Source: Uranotaenia lowii
Lineage: Eukaryota > Arthropoda > Insecta > Diptera > Culicidae
NCBI RefSeq assembly: GCF_029784155.1
Contig: NC_073693.1
Location: 289,574,875 to 289,638,874, forward strand
DNA: 64,000 bases
Direction of reading: 5' to 3'
The translations under genes were made by a program, and so were the position numbers. Below the pieces are notes generated by a model, which was given only the letters and a program-made list of their open reading frames with translations, made no database searches and was not told the DNA's origin. Below, one piece after another: positions 35,016-46,489 of this stretch (the first letter of the stretch is position 1; every line of letters starts with the position of its first letter).

Positions 35016-35684
35016 CAGAGCTTCTTTTTTCTTTTTTGTGATTTTTATTGAAACACGGTCCCATCTGTTTTGCAGGAAGATATGTACAAATTTGCATTAT
35101 TTTAATATGTTTGGCTACTATCGGAAAACGTGTATATTAAAACCAATTTCGAGGGCAATATAATGAAACACCTCATACCCTTGGAACCAAAATTTTAAAT
35201 TATAAAAAGTATTTCAAGGAAGGAAGTTTTTGAAAAATTAGGTATAAATAGTATGTTGTGTTCAAAGCGTTGATAATATACTTCAAAACTACGAAACCAA
35301 AATAAAATTGTAAAAGATTAAGTAATGTCCAGGGTTCATTAAAGTAATTTCTAAATTCTTAATTTCTAATTAAAGGTCTTGAGTATTTAAGCAAATCATC
35401 GTCATAATACAACCTTTCATGTTTTTTTATAAAATCCTTCCTTTTTCCTCACAATAAGAAAAAAGGCTATAATCAAAACAAACAAAAAGCGTGCTATCAT
35501 AAGGCACAAACTGTTCAATTTTACTCTCAAATGTATAGTTTTGATTTTAAACAACAATAACCAAAATCAAATCAACTCGAAAACGGCTTGATATTTTTAA
35601 GTCACATATTTTAAATAAATATTTTCAACACATTGCGAATTAAATACGAGAATTCTCTTTTTTTTTTCGTTTGCCTCGAATGAT
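35016..35684. other. AT-rich spacer
   Basis: No supported feature. Confidence 0.45.
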
Positions 35685-36520
35685 CTCTTCAAGAAAATGG
35701 AAAACCACACTTTTAGTAACTCAAAGATGCAAAATTTAAAAAAAAAAGTTGGTCTAGCTAGTTTTGAAAGATAGAATGCCGAATTTCAGTGTTTCTTGTA
35801 TTAGATGTGATCTTCTCTGAGAAACATAATTGAAATGTTATAAATTTCAGACCTTAAAAAACTGAAAACAACACAACTTTTAGTAACTCAAACGTGCAAA
35901 ATGTAAAAAAAATTGTCTAGTGAGTTTTGAGATGCCGAACTTTTGTTATTTTATTTATTTACATAGTATTCCGTCTTACGACATAACTTGACGAACATTA
36001 TTCCTAAAATTCACTCGGTTCATAGCAACCGTTGGTCTAACCACCTCGCTCGTTGCGCCCCCGCTCGTCTTGTTCCTGCCGGATTCGTAGCGAACACCTG
36101 TTTTGCAAGACAGTCGTCCGGCATTCTCGCAACATGTCCAGCCCAGCGTATCCGGCCAGCCTTCACCACCTTCTGGATACTGGGTTCGCCGTAGAGTCGC
36201 GCGAGCTCGTGGTTCATCCTTCGCCTCCACACTCCGTTCACCTGTACGCCGCCAAAGATGGTTCTTAACACTCGTCGCTCGAATACTCCGAGTGTACGCA
36301 GGTCCTCCTCGAGCAATATCCATGTCTCGTGCCCGTAGAGAACAACCGGTCTAATGAGCGTCGTATACAGGTTACACTTCGTGCGAGGTCTAAGTCTTCT
36401 CGACCGCAGTTGCTTGTAGAGTCCATAGTAGGCACGACTTCCGCTGATAATTCGCCTCCGGATCTCACGGCCGAACTTTTGTGTTTCTTGTATTAGATTT
36501 CTTCGCGGTCTTTAAGTACT
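35685..36520. repeat. Diverged tandem duplication split by a LINE-A copy
   Basis: Unit 1 (35690-35815) and unit 2 (35850-35945 continuing at 36482-36515) share CTTTTAGTAACTCAAA, GTGCAAAATGTAAAAAAAA-like sequence, GATGCCGAA and TGTTTCTTGTATTAGAT. The LINE-A insertion at 35946-36470 interrupts unit 2. Confidence 0.7.
35946..36470 (-). mobile_element. LINE-A, 5'-truncated copy with TSD
   Basis: A 525-bp minus-strand copy covering the C-terminal coding region and 3' end (TATGTAAATAAATAAAATAA on its own strand). It is flanked by CCGAACTTTTG at 35935-35945 and 36471-36481. It has an internal deletion near 36040, where WLDQ runs directly to a tract resembling TVAMNRVNF. Highly similar to the 16.5-kb and 57-kb copies. 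Confidence 0.92.
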
Positions 36521-36558
36521 TAATGTGTTAAGCACTTAAAGATTTTTTTTTCATGTTG

Positions 36559-36630
36559 TCTCCTGTAGTACAATGTTAATAGTGGGCCCCGGAGAGGCGC
36601 AAGATGTGGGTTCAAGTCCTACCGGGAGAC
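36559..36630 (+). tRNA. tRNA-like sequence, probably pseudogene or SINE head
   Basis: A 72-nt unit has a perfect 7-bp acceptor stem (TCTCCTG with CGGGAGA, one G-T pair). Position-8 T and position-9 A follow, then a 5-bp T stem GTGGG/CCTAC enclosing TTCAAGT, which matches the B box GGTTCAAGTCC. The D arm is weak, and the anticodon arm (GGGCC/GGCGC around CCGGAGA) has a mismatch and lacks the usual T33. I therefore doubt that it is functional and give no isotype. T-rich sequence (GAATTTTTTCT) lies downstream, compatible with a pol III stop. Confidence 0.45.
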
Positions 36631-36639
36631 AAGGCGAAT

Positions 36640-37444
36640 TTTTTCTCATGTTTTTCAACATTAATTTTCATCTTGTCTGGTCTCTGAAATTTCAACTAAC
36701 ACAGTTGGATTCATTTTTCTACATAACAATTATATTTTATGAAGGGCGAAAACTTATCTTACATACCCTACCCCAAAAAAAATCGTTTTAATTCTTTTTA
36801 ACAACCTTGTCCTTCGCGACTTTATACCAAGGAGGCAGATGTCGGACAACTGTTAAAAACTTATCCGATACAACTTCGATCGAACTCATTGACATCAGCT
36901 CTGGAGGCAACTGCTTTTCCAACCAAGCTAAATAACAAGCCTGGATTATAAGCCAGCATTAGTTGATGATTTATGTTTTTCGATTTTTAATATATCTACA
37001 TTAGTTTAAGAAGTTAGAAAAAAAGTTTAGAAAATGCTAAAATCAAATATAAATAGATTTTTTTTAATGTTTAAAAATTCGCCGTTAGTTCTACAAATTA
37101 TTGAAATTCCAGCTAAATGTTTGACTTAATTAATCACAAACATCACACTGAATTGAAATATAAGTATTTGAAGTAATTTTCCAAACCGTATTGAAAAAAA
37201 TTTTGAATTTTTAAAATATATTTTTACATTGATGAGTGATATCACTTGGACTGACATGCCACTCTTCTACCTTTTATAACGTTTCTGTCGTAGCTCTTAA
37301 CAGCTTGCAATCATGAAATTTAAATAAGTCAAATAAGAAAATTTAAATTATAGAAAAGTTAGAGCATATGAGGTGGATTTTACAGTTTCGCTAGAGCAAA
37401 TAATGTCAAATTTCCATTGAAGCTCGTTGAGTGACCCTTTAGAG
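36640..37444. other. AT-rich spacer
   Basis: No supported feature. Confidence 0.45.
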
Positions 37445-38608
37445 TAGAGATGTACCGAATAGTGGTATTCGACGAACGGCCAAATACCGAATATAGACCT
37501 TTCCAACTATTCGGCCAAACGAATATTCGGTCGAATATTCTGTTGAGTTTTTATTAGAAATTAAAAAGCAACAATTTCATTTTTCATCTACTTCTTCCAT
37601 CTTAACACCTTATGTTTGAATCGAATATTTTCATCAAATATTCTTTGAGTAGAGGTCTCTTTGATTTTCAGAATGTCACCAATAGTAAGAAGAACATCAG
37701 ATGAATTGTTTATCACCAAGAGATTGGGTTCCAGTGAAATCTCGGACAAAACATGTCAAAACATTTGCCAAGCTAATTGAAATCGCTTATTTTTATTGAA
37801 TCAGATGAATGTCGAATGTTCAGCAAGATGTCTTCAAAATAGTTGCCAAAAAAGCGATTATCTTTTACTTTAAGAATACCATATTCTTTTACCAAACGAA
37901 TCCACACGGCCAGGTCTGGACGATTTTTTGAAAAAATTGTAAAAAAAAGAGCATATCTCAACAGAATCTAGGCATTATTCTCAAACATACAAAAGGAAAA
38001 AGAAAGTAATTTACTAAAAATTTAATGTTTTCATTGATTCGCAGCAGCAGAGCTAGAACCGTTAAGGTTAAAGAAAAATTGATGTTTATATTTAAATTTC
38101 CCCTAATAAATCGTTTTTGAACGTAAAATCTAAATATTTTCTTAGACAAATTTGAGTATTTATTTTATTCAGCAACTTACCTGAATAAATCCCGTTAAAA
38201 TCCGGACAATTTCAAATAATATCTGGCCATTCCGGTGAGATTTGACTTTACTTGAATTCTTTATTGGATTAATGGACAAGCCTGGATATTTGAAAGAAAT
38301 CTCGAGTAAACGATAATCAAAGTATAAAGCTATCTACAGTGAAATATACAAGGAAACACCTAGGATCTTTTACTGAAACCATGAGTTTTTTTATGTTTTT
38401 GTAGTTTTTTCAACATTATTTGTGGATATTTTAAAAATTATTCAACATCAGTAAAACAAATTTGACAAGTCTGTTCGTGTTGAAAATTTCAATAATAAGT
38501 ATTCGGCCTATTCGGCCGAATACTTGACTCAACTATTCGGTGAGCCGAATATTCGGCTTAACGGTTTTTTGGCGGTATTCGGCCAACCGAATATTCGGCA
38601 CATCTCTA
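37445..38608. mobile_element. hAT-like non-autonomous element (TAGAGATGTRCCG ends)
   Basis: The left end TAGAGATGTACCGAATAG and the right end, whose reverse complement is TAGAGATGTGCCGAATATTC, form TIRs. Sub-terminal arrays of CCGAATATTCGG-type palindromes occur on both sides (37480-37540 and 38500-38600). TAGAGATG-type termini and sub-terminal palindrome arrays are typical of hAT MITEs. No transposase ORF. A clean 8-bp TSD was not found. Confidence 0.75.
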
Positions 38609-39430
38609 ATCTTAATACTAGAAGCTAGAATGGAAAGTTGACGTAATCTGACGCATTTTGACATCATTAGATTTCCAAAATAAAAAACACAGAACTTTGA
38701 CGATTTTTTTAAGTTATCTCTTGCCTGAGATATTTAATTTGGCTTGCTAGTTTGTTATGGGCAGGAACGATGAAAAATATGTTCAGATTTTCGGATTGCC
38801 CCTTTTTAAAGATGACATCCCAAGTAACACAGATTAAGCCAATTGGCTTTTTTGAGTTTTAATATTGTTTTATGAAGACTTTTCATGGCATCCAATTTTA
38901 AAAACGGTTTTATTGTAACATAGGAAATGCTTCATTTATCATGTGTTTTAAAAGAGCCCTGAAAGTTTTGCTAAAACTTGAATAAAACACTGTCATAAGA
39001 GCTTTGCAAAAAAGTTGCAAAAGTATTGCTAAAGCTTCAATAAAACATAAACTTCCCTGTTTTTATAAGAGATTTGGTACCAGTTTTAAAAATGCGCTCA
39101 ATGTGCTTTTAAAACTAGCGTACAAGCCAAGTTGATGAACTGTTTTATTGGAACAGTGGATGTAGGTATTATAAAACTAAGTGACAGATGATTTGACAAT
39201 CGAGAAGAACGCATTTACGTTTCAACATTTTTACCTCTTTTTGAGATAGCACCTGTTTTGAAGGGATTATCACTCAAAATTGAGAAAAACGGGCTATCAA
39301 AATGATATAAACTAACACAGCTAGAGTCATTTGAAAAATAAAAACAACTTTGTTGCATCCGCATTAAAATTTCAAAATAACTACCATACAACACAAATAT
39401 TGTGTTAGCGGTATTAAGGTTATCATAAGC
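38609..39430. repeat. Probable interspersed repeat, unclassified
   Basis: From about 38818 (CATCCCAAGTAACACAG) to 39190 the sequence repeats AAACTTGAATAAAACA / GCTTCAATAAAACATAA and TTTTATTG words, suggesting a short non-autonomous element. Boundaries not resolved. Confidence 0.3.
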
Positions 39431-39872
39431 TTGCCAGATGGCCCGGTTTTATCCGGATTTGTCCGGATATTTTAAACAAAATTTGGTAAACTCCGGTCCA
39501 GCCCGGTTACCCGGATTTCATTGGAAAAGCCCTGGTTTTGCCTGAATTTATTCACCTTATTTGCCAAATCGATAAGAAAAACAAATTGTATTGTAATTTT
39601 TTTTAATGATACGTCTAAAACGAATTTATTTGAGCAAGTTTGAAAAAATAATCATCAAGGTTTTATGGAAGCCTAAAATACGATTTAAAATCCGCTGATA
39701 AATTTTGCTGAAAAAAAATGTCAAGTTTTTTTTTTACATGATTTTTGTTGATTATTTCCTGGAATTTGACGAAGTTTCCCAGGAGTTTTGATTGACAATC
39801 TTAAATCAATTGTCGGATTTTGCCAGGATTTAGGTAAAATAGCCCGGATACAAGGTGAAAAAAATCTGGCAA
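39431..39872. repeat. Non-autonomous repeat, CCGG-rich ends, copy 2 (most complete)
   Basis: Left TTGCCAGATGGCCCGGTTTT, right GCCCGGATACAAGG...ATCTGGCAA. The inverted TTGCCAGAT/ATCTGGCAA ends define a 442-bp unit, flanked by TTAAGGTT-like sequence on the left and CCTTAGGTT on the right. Related to 2826-3215 and 50800-51062. No ORF. Confidence 0.65.
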
Positions 39873-41689
39873 CCTTAGGTTACATACATCGGATCAAGAT
39901 AAAAATTTGAACATAGGGGCTTTAAGAGACGTACAATTGATTCCAGTTATAAAATTTGGAATAAGAGGTCAGCAAAAGGGGTCGATCATATTTACATATC
40001 ACTGTTTTTGCGATATTGACGTGATTATGTATTGGTTTAAGATGGATTTTCAGCAGCCGGCAATCGATTTCAAGTATCCAATTTTGTATAAGGGGTCAGC
40101 ATAAAAGTTCGTTCATTAAAACTGTTAAATGTTTCTGCAATATTATAGGAATAAATTTTATTCAATATTCACACAGTTCAAAGTTCAGGAAAGCGTGTCA
40201 TTCATATTAACTTTTTAAAGCTTTTGCAAAAATAACGTGAAAATGCAACTCGTCGATATGAAAATTTGTATACAGAGATACTTAATCTATTTGTTTTCGG
40301 TATTGAACTTTGGATTATCGTTGGTCAGAAAAAAAAACTGTTACGTCGTTTATCAGGGTGGATTCTTACCTTTATAAGAATACTCTTGATGCGAAAGTAA
40401 TTTTTCTTCAGTGAAACGAATATCGCAATTGAGCGTATTGGTGCTCGATCAAAACGACCTTTTTGTAGTGAAGGGATGGTACGCAGATATCAGAGTTAGG
40501 TCTTCAGGTAACGATAAAGAAGGAATCCCTTTAATGGATAAGCTAATGGTAAACCGGGTTAGTAATTTTTCACCATCCTTTTTCCACTGTACTATCTCGA
40601 CATAAATAACGTTCTTGATATGAATTTTGAAAAATTGTAAAATAAACCAATGATAAGGGGTACTGAAGGCCTCGCAAACATCAAGACATTCTCGATAGTC
40701 AGTTTGTTTGGATAAGGGGCTCCTGAGAGTACTTATGTTTTTGTTTTTTTTTTTGTTAATCCTTAAATTTTCTAAGTTCGTTATTATTTTTCATTTAATT
40801 TATTAACTTACTTTTCTCTCTCACGACGGAAGTAAATGATAAGTGTGAGAAAACAATTGCATCAACCTTTTTTTTTGTTTTTTAGGCAGTTATTTTTTTT
40901 TTTTTAAAGAGTTAGAAAAAGCTTATTTAAAATCTTAGTGAGATGAAAAAATTTGAAAAAGAAAATCTTTTTTATTCTTGATTTCTTTGTAACACTGCTC
41001 TTCATATTTTCCTTTACATTTCCAATCCAGGTACTTGAAGCTCTAAAAATATAACTGACTTATAATGATATTTTAAATCCTTTAGTATGCAATATTTCTA
41101 TTCTCCGATCAATGGAATTGCACATTTATAATTTAGAATTTGAATTACGATAAGTCATTTCGTCTGTTTACCGTAGTAGAATTTTAAGTGTGAAAAATTA
41201 TTAGTAGAAAAATGATAGGATAGTTCGTAAATAAAAAGTGGCTCCAGAGAGTTCATGCGATAGAGACATAATTTTGGATTTAAAATTGTCGTTTTAATTA
41301 ATTGTATATGAACAACAACCTCTTACATTATCGAATTTTCACAGCTGCAAGCGAAACGAAGTTCGTCTGCGATCAGCTAGTGAATAACCAAGTCAACAAA
41401 AATAAAATAAAATGTTAATGTGGAAAATTTTGATGACTCAAATATGCAAAATTTTAAAAGAATTTTATAGTTATATTCGTCATAGTTTTGTTAAACCCTT
41501 AAATTTAGCTAACTATGACAAATCGTCAAAAATTTTAAAATTTAATTTTGTTTAAATCTCTTTTTAATTTCATTACAAAAAGCACCTAAAGATCATGATG
41601 ATTATTCTGAATAATTAACACCATTGAATTAATAACTTGCAAGAAAGATAAAAGACTTTCCTCAAAACAAAAACTTCCCACTACTTAAA
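39873..41689. other. AT-rich spacer
   Basis: About 1.8 kb with no recognisable gene. Short frames at 39907 and 40411 are about 65 aa and have no domain. Confidence 0.45.
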
Positions 41690-42075
41690 AGATGGTGCTC
41701 CAGTTGGAAATCTTACCCTGTGGAATAAACAAGCGTGGGGCTCACAAAAAGCGGCAGCAGAAGGGTGTGAATTATGGCAGCACTTGGCCCTGGGGACAAC
41801 CCTCGGTAAAACCCTCAGAGCTGCAAGAAAATGCAGCTCCAGGTCGGCAAGGAAAATTGAAACCAATTGCAGCCGACGAAAACGGCGTGTGAATGAGGCT
41901 CTCGAGCGAGTGTGACTTGCTGTGTTGCTTTGTGGCTGTTGTTTTATTGCTGATGTTGCTGTCGTCTTGCTCGATGTTGTCCTTGCGATGGTGTGGTCGG
42001 AATGCTGCTTATGATCATTGCTGTTAGCTACAAAACCACTGACGGTTTTTATGCGGCAGCAGGGATTCTCAAATT
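41690..42075. other. GC-richer non-repetitive island 3
   Basis: Higher GC than the flanks. GCAGC- and TTGCTG-rich words give a 139-aa minus-strand frame and a 66-aa plus-strand frame that overlap each other, so neither is convincing. No second copy in the window. Possible conserved non-coding block. Confidence 0.35.
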
Positions 42076-42144
42076 TGACGAGTAAAGAATGAAATTTCAT
42101 TCATACTAAACACAAGAAACTTTATTTAAATCTTTTCTGTATGT

Positions 42145-42310
42145 AAATAAAAATAACTTTCTGTCTATCTGTCTGTTCCTTATAAGCTCTCGGAAACCAC
42201 TAAACCGATAAGCATGAAACTTAGCAGGTGGGTAGTTCTGAGGCCAGAGAAGGTCCCTATGATGGTTTGAGACCCTCCCTTTAACAAGAAGGGGAGAGGG
42301 ACTGATATGA
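42145..42310. repeat. Interspersed repeat with CTGTCTATCTGTCTGTTCC start
   Basis: A CTGTCTGTTCC run, then GAAACCACTAAACCGATAAG, CATGAAACTTAGCAGG and GACCCTCCCTTT...AAGGGGAG. I know this word order from widespread arthropod interspersed repeats, but cannot assign the class from sequence alone. Confidence 0.4.
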
Positions 42311-43644
42311 AATATTCATCAAGAAACCAATTTCAGTGTAAATTTTATTTTGTGTTTGTTCTTCGAAATACTCAACTCCTCATTCAAAAGTGTTTTGATA
42401 AATAACACAAGGCCACAAAATTCACATTTTAGGTCCAAAGAATTTATGAGCTAGTTTTGATTTATTGCGGTGCCCTGAATCTTTTAAAACAGATTAAAAT
42501 CGATGAGAAAAATTCGGCACTTTTCTGAAAAAACTTTAAAATACTTCGAAAAAATTCTAAGTAAAGGTTTTTATCGACTTTCCTTAAGACCACAGGTAAT
42601 TTTGACTTCTGTGAAAAAAGTTACAGAAATTATCAATTTGTTTACTTTATCCAATTCTGTAAAATAATAGATTATTTAACAAATTTTCAAAGAAGTTTTA
42701 ACTAAACTTTTAATATATATTAAAGAGAAAATCAAAACGTTTGTAGATTTCAATAAATTTGTTAAATTTTTTTCAACTTCCTTCAGTAATGTTAGAAATA
42801 CTTTTAATGCTATTTTTTTTTTAACTTATGAATTTAACTTTTTGAGATCATTCATCCTCATTATAAAAATATTATAGTGTAATTAACAAATTCAGAATCT
42901 TGTTTTTTTTTCCTGTAGATTTGTAGATCAATGATTGATTTCACTCGAAACTTATTCATTTTTAAATTTATAATCTCACTTTACACAAACTATATCATCA
43001 ACACGAGAAGTGATAGACCAAATCTGACAAAAGATTCGAGTTCAGAACGTCAAAATCTACCAAATCAATTGGTAAACATGGGCACCAAAATGCTTGAATT
43101 ATTATTTAAAAATTATATAAATAAGTTTTACTGTTATAAGAAGTTTTTATCAGTGATATTTCTTTTAAGAAAATTTAAAACTTATCTTTTTCATCTAAAT
43201 ATTTTATTTTAGTTTGAAAAGTTTTATATTCTTTTAGTAAAAGCATTTCAAGATTTTTTTGACGATGACAAAGTCATTCGCTTGAGATTTGAAACTATTA
43301 ATACGCTTGAAAATTTTTATAACTTTTACTATTTTTTTTAAATTTTAAATCATCTTTTTCTTATAGATATTTAGTAAATTTAGAAAAAGTTACAAAAAAA
43401 TGATTCGAAGTAGCAACTTTAAAGCTTTATTTTAAAGCGCAATGTTAACTTAAATAGCATTTGCTTTGCGCTTTCTATATTGACAACAAAACTTGGAATT
43501 TGTTATTTTTATTTTAATCCGTTTCGAATTTGATCATTCAAGGAATCACCCGAAAATTCACATTGAATGCTTTTTCAAATTCAAGATAATACAAATTTAT
43601 TTGTCAATCAACCCTTCAACTGAAAATGATAAAAGAAATGTAAA
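42311..43644. other. AT-rich spacer
   Basis: No supported gene. The 93-aa frame at 42931 is low-complexity. Confidence 0.45.
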
Positions 43645-46330
43645 TGACCCATTCCAGCGTGACGTCACAACGTTTGCAAAACAATTTTTTGGTATATTGT
43701 ATGTAAGTTTTACAGGTCATATCCCATATTGTTAAAAACTGTACATTATAAGGTTAAAATTTAATTCTCTACAATTTGAAACCAAAAGTATTTGTATAGA
43801 ATAAATAGTCAACAAAATATAAGCAAAAGGAATCGTGACGTCACAACGCGCCTCTTTTTCCACTTTTCAGTTTTTTTTACAACGCCGCATTTTTCTGCTC
43901 TTCTATTTGATCAAATTTTATGAAAATTTCAGGAAAGTATCGATTCATTACAACCAACAAATAGCTGTTTTTGATTTTTTCAAATTTTGAATTCAATTTA
44001 TTTCAGAGCGATTCAGTTTCGTGACGTCACAACGCACCATTTTTTTTAAGCAGGGTTTTGCAAAGCGTTGTGACGTCACGAAATTTTATGGTTAGGTACA
44101 TGAAATAAATCAAAGTATAATCTTAAAAATAATGCTTAATTTACATAAAATGCTTAAAAACTTAATAAATAATGTGATTTGGTGATGAAATCGATCCATT
44201 TATTCCCAAAAATTAAAAGGAATTAAATCTCAAAGGCCCATATATGCAGATAAGGTTTGCAACACTGCTCGCATCAATTTTATTCGAAGTTTTTTTGTGC
44301 GATAATGTGAATTATTTAGGACAAAACTAAAACTAGGAAATATTTATTCGTAAAAGCGTTGAAATGTGTTTCTGAATCTTTTTTAATCTTTAATTGCAAA
44401 GAAAAGGAAAAATAAATGATAATTTCAAAGCCTTCGATCTTTTCAAAGATAGTTAATCGACACTGGAGTGCCTAAATCAGCCATCAAATGAAAATCTTAT
44501 AAGTTGCAAGCTTAAATAGATCCTAGGCCTAACACAAAGTTCAGTGCTAAATTTGGGGATTGGCCTACGGAAATAGAGGGCACAATGAGCCTAAAATTTG
44601 TATGGAATTATGAGAAATTGGGTTTGGAAGGACATGAAAACCAAGTTATGCACCAATTTCTGAAGTCCCTATCGGCTGATTTGTTTTAATTATAGTCATT
44701 CACAAAACTTTCATGATGACAAATAGTTTATCTCAAGATCCCATTTCGACAATGGTTTAGTTTAAAAGGTTTTTGAGTTTCAAAAATTAGCTTCTGATGA
44801 GTCAAATACAAAAAAAATACCTGAATGATCGTTAATCGACGCTTATTTTGAACGTTATAGCTGTTTTATGATAAATCTAATCGAAACGCGTTCCCCAGAT
44901 GAAATATTGTCATAATCAAAGCTTTAAAATATTCAAATTAAATGAAAAAAATGGTTGATAAAGACCTAAATTATTGACGGAAAACGCTTTTTTTTATCAT
45001 GCCGAATAAAATCTACATAATTCCATACAAACTTCAGGTGCGTTGCGCAACCCCTTCCCGTAGAATAATCTGACCCAAATTTTGCATGAGACCTTGTGCT
45101 AGTACATATTTGAATTTATTTAATTTTGTAATTCAGTTCAAAGTCTCTTTTGTGAGATTTTATGTGAACACGGGGTTCGATTTGGATTTTCTAGTGACAT
45201 TCTTTGAGGTGGAAACTTCAATAAGGGCAGTTTTTTTTTTTATTAAAATAATGTGATTAATTTCATTAAATAATTTTCTATGAAAATCTTATGAATTTTT
45301 TAATAAAAAAGTTAATTTTTGAAGTTTACCATGTTCAAAGACTTTTTGAATCTCATTACATTTATTTCATGGAACTAATTTTGTTTGAACAAAATGCCAG
45401 AAAGAAATAGAAGCTACTAGCGGTGTTTTTCATTCTAACATAGATATATGAAGAACTTGATCTTTTGCAAGATTTTTATTCAAATCACAGATAACTATCT
45501 GGTTTATGATTCAAAAATATTCTTTACAAAATCGATGAGGATTTCATTTGTTTGATAGTTTGTTTATTCTTGAATAAAGCGTTTTAAAGCGCTGTTTTAT
45601 ATGTTTTATTAGAAATGATTAAAAACAACTGAGTTAATGCAAAAAAAAAAATAGTTTCTTTAAAAACATAATAATAGAATTCGTTTATTGAAGCACATTG
45701 TTGTGTTGAACTTGTATTGAAGAAATACTATACGAGTGTTGAAGTAAAAAGTCTTGAACGTTTTCGAAAAAAAGTAAATAAATTTTCGTGACGTCACAAC
45801 GCATTCTTTACCCGGGTGCAACTCACAACCTGCTAAACCGATTTTCAATCTAAAAATTGCATTAAATTCCACTCAAAAAGTTTGAAGAGACCTCCAATTT
45901 TTGACAATATGTGAAATTTCAGTAAATCATAATTTTGAAAACAGTAGAATTTTCGTGACGTCACAACGCTTAAAAATAGATACCTTTATCAACGATTCTT
46001 GAGCATAAACTTGCAGTGACTGTTATTTATCTTATATCATGCTTAAAAGATGGCTTTTCTACCATCATTTTGCAATTATTGTTTTTGACATAGCTAGATT
46101 TTTGACAAAGTTACGTTATAAATAAAAAATATTTGTAAAAATCAATTTAATTTCATACTAAAATTTTTAAATTTCAACGTTAACATACTCAATTCTAAAA
46201 AAAGATGTCTAAAAATCTTTTAATGGAAAATGACACTCAAGAAATAATCTTTCTAACACTATGTAATTTATTTTTGGATAATGAAAAATAAAAATCGGTT
46301 CTCCAGTTGAGGGGTGCTTGGAATGGGTCA
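43645..46330. mobile_element. Putative 2.7-kb TIR element with six CRE-like motifs
   Basis: The left end TGACCCATTCCAGCG and the right end, whose reverse complement is TGACCCATTCCAAGCACC, match over the first 12 bases. The outer parts carry the motif TTTCGTGACGTCACAACGC: 43656-43674, 43831-43849, 44017-44035, 44065-44083 (inverted), 45784-45802 and 45951-45969. None lies in the 1.7-kb middle. The third and fourth form an inverted pair separated by 29 bases. No transposase ORF. TSD not found, so the boundaries are inferred. Confidence 0.5.
44017..44083. promoter_or_regulatory. Inverted pair of CRE-like motifs
   Basis: TTTCGTGACGTCACAACGC at 44017-44035 and its exact reverse complement at 44065-44083. 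The core TGACGTCA is the full CRE palindrome bound by CREB/ATF bZIP factors. Whether it acts as a host factor site or a transposase site is unknown. Confidence 0.55.
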
Positions 46331-46489
46331 AATTATTATGAAATATTATATAACAATTAATATCATTTTGTTAAACATCTTTTACGCGTGGCTAATTACC
46401 GAGCTAAATTAAATTTTATTTTAAAATTCGGATTCAATTTCTTTTAAAAATTCTTTAAAATTCTTTTAAATCGTTATATTTTATTTATT

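Noticed and set aside
37445..38608. 8-bp TSD for this hAT-like element
   Set aside because: The flanks CTTTAGAG and ATCTTAAT do not match, so no TSD is claimed.
41681..42100. 139-aa minus-strand ORF as a host gene
   Set aside because: Low-complexity start, no domain, overlapped by a plus-strand frame, and no splice context. Treated as a composition effect of a GC-richer island.
43645..46330. TSD for the CRE-motif element
   Set aside because: Flanks AATGTAAA and AATTATTA share no convincing duplication.
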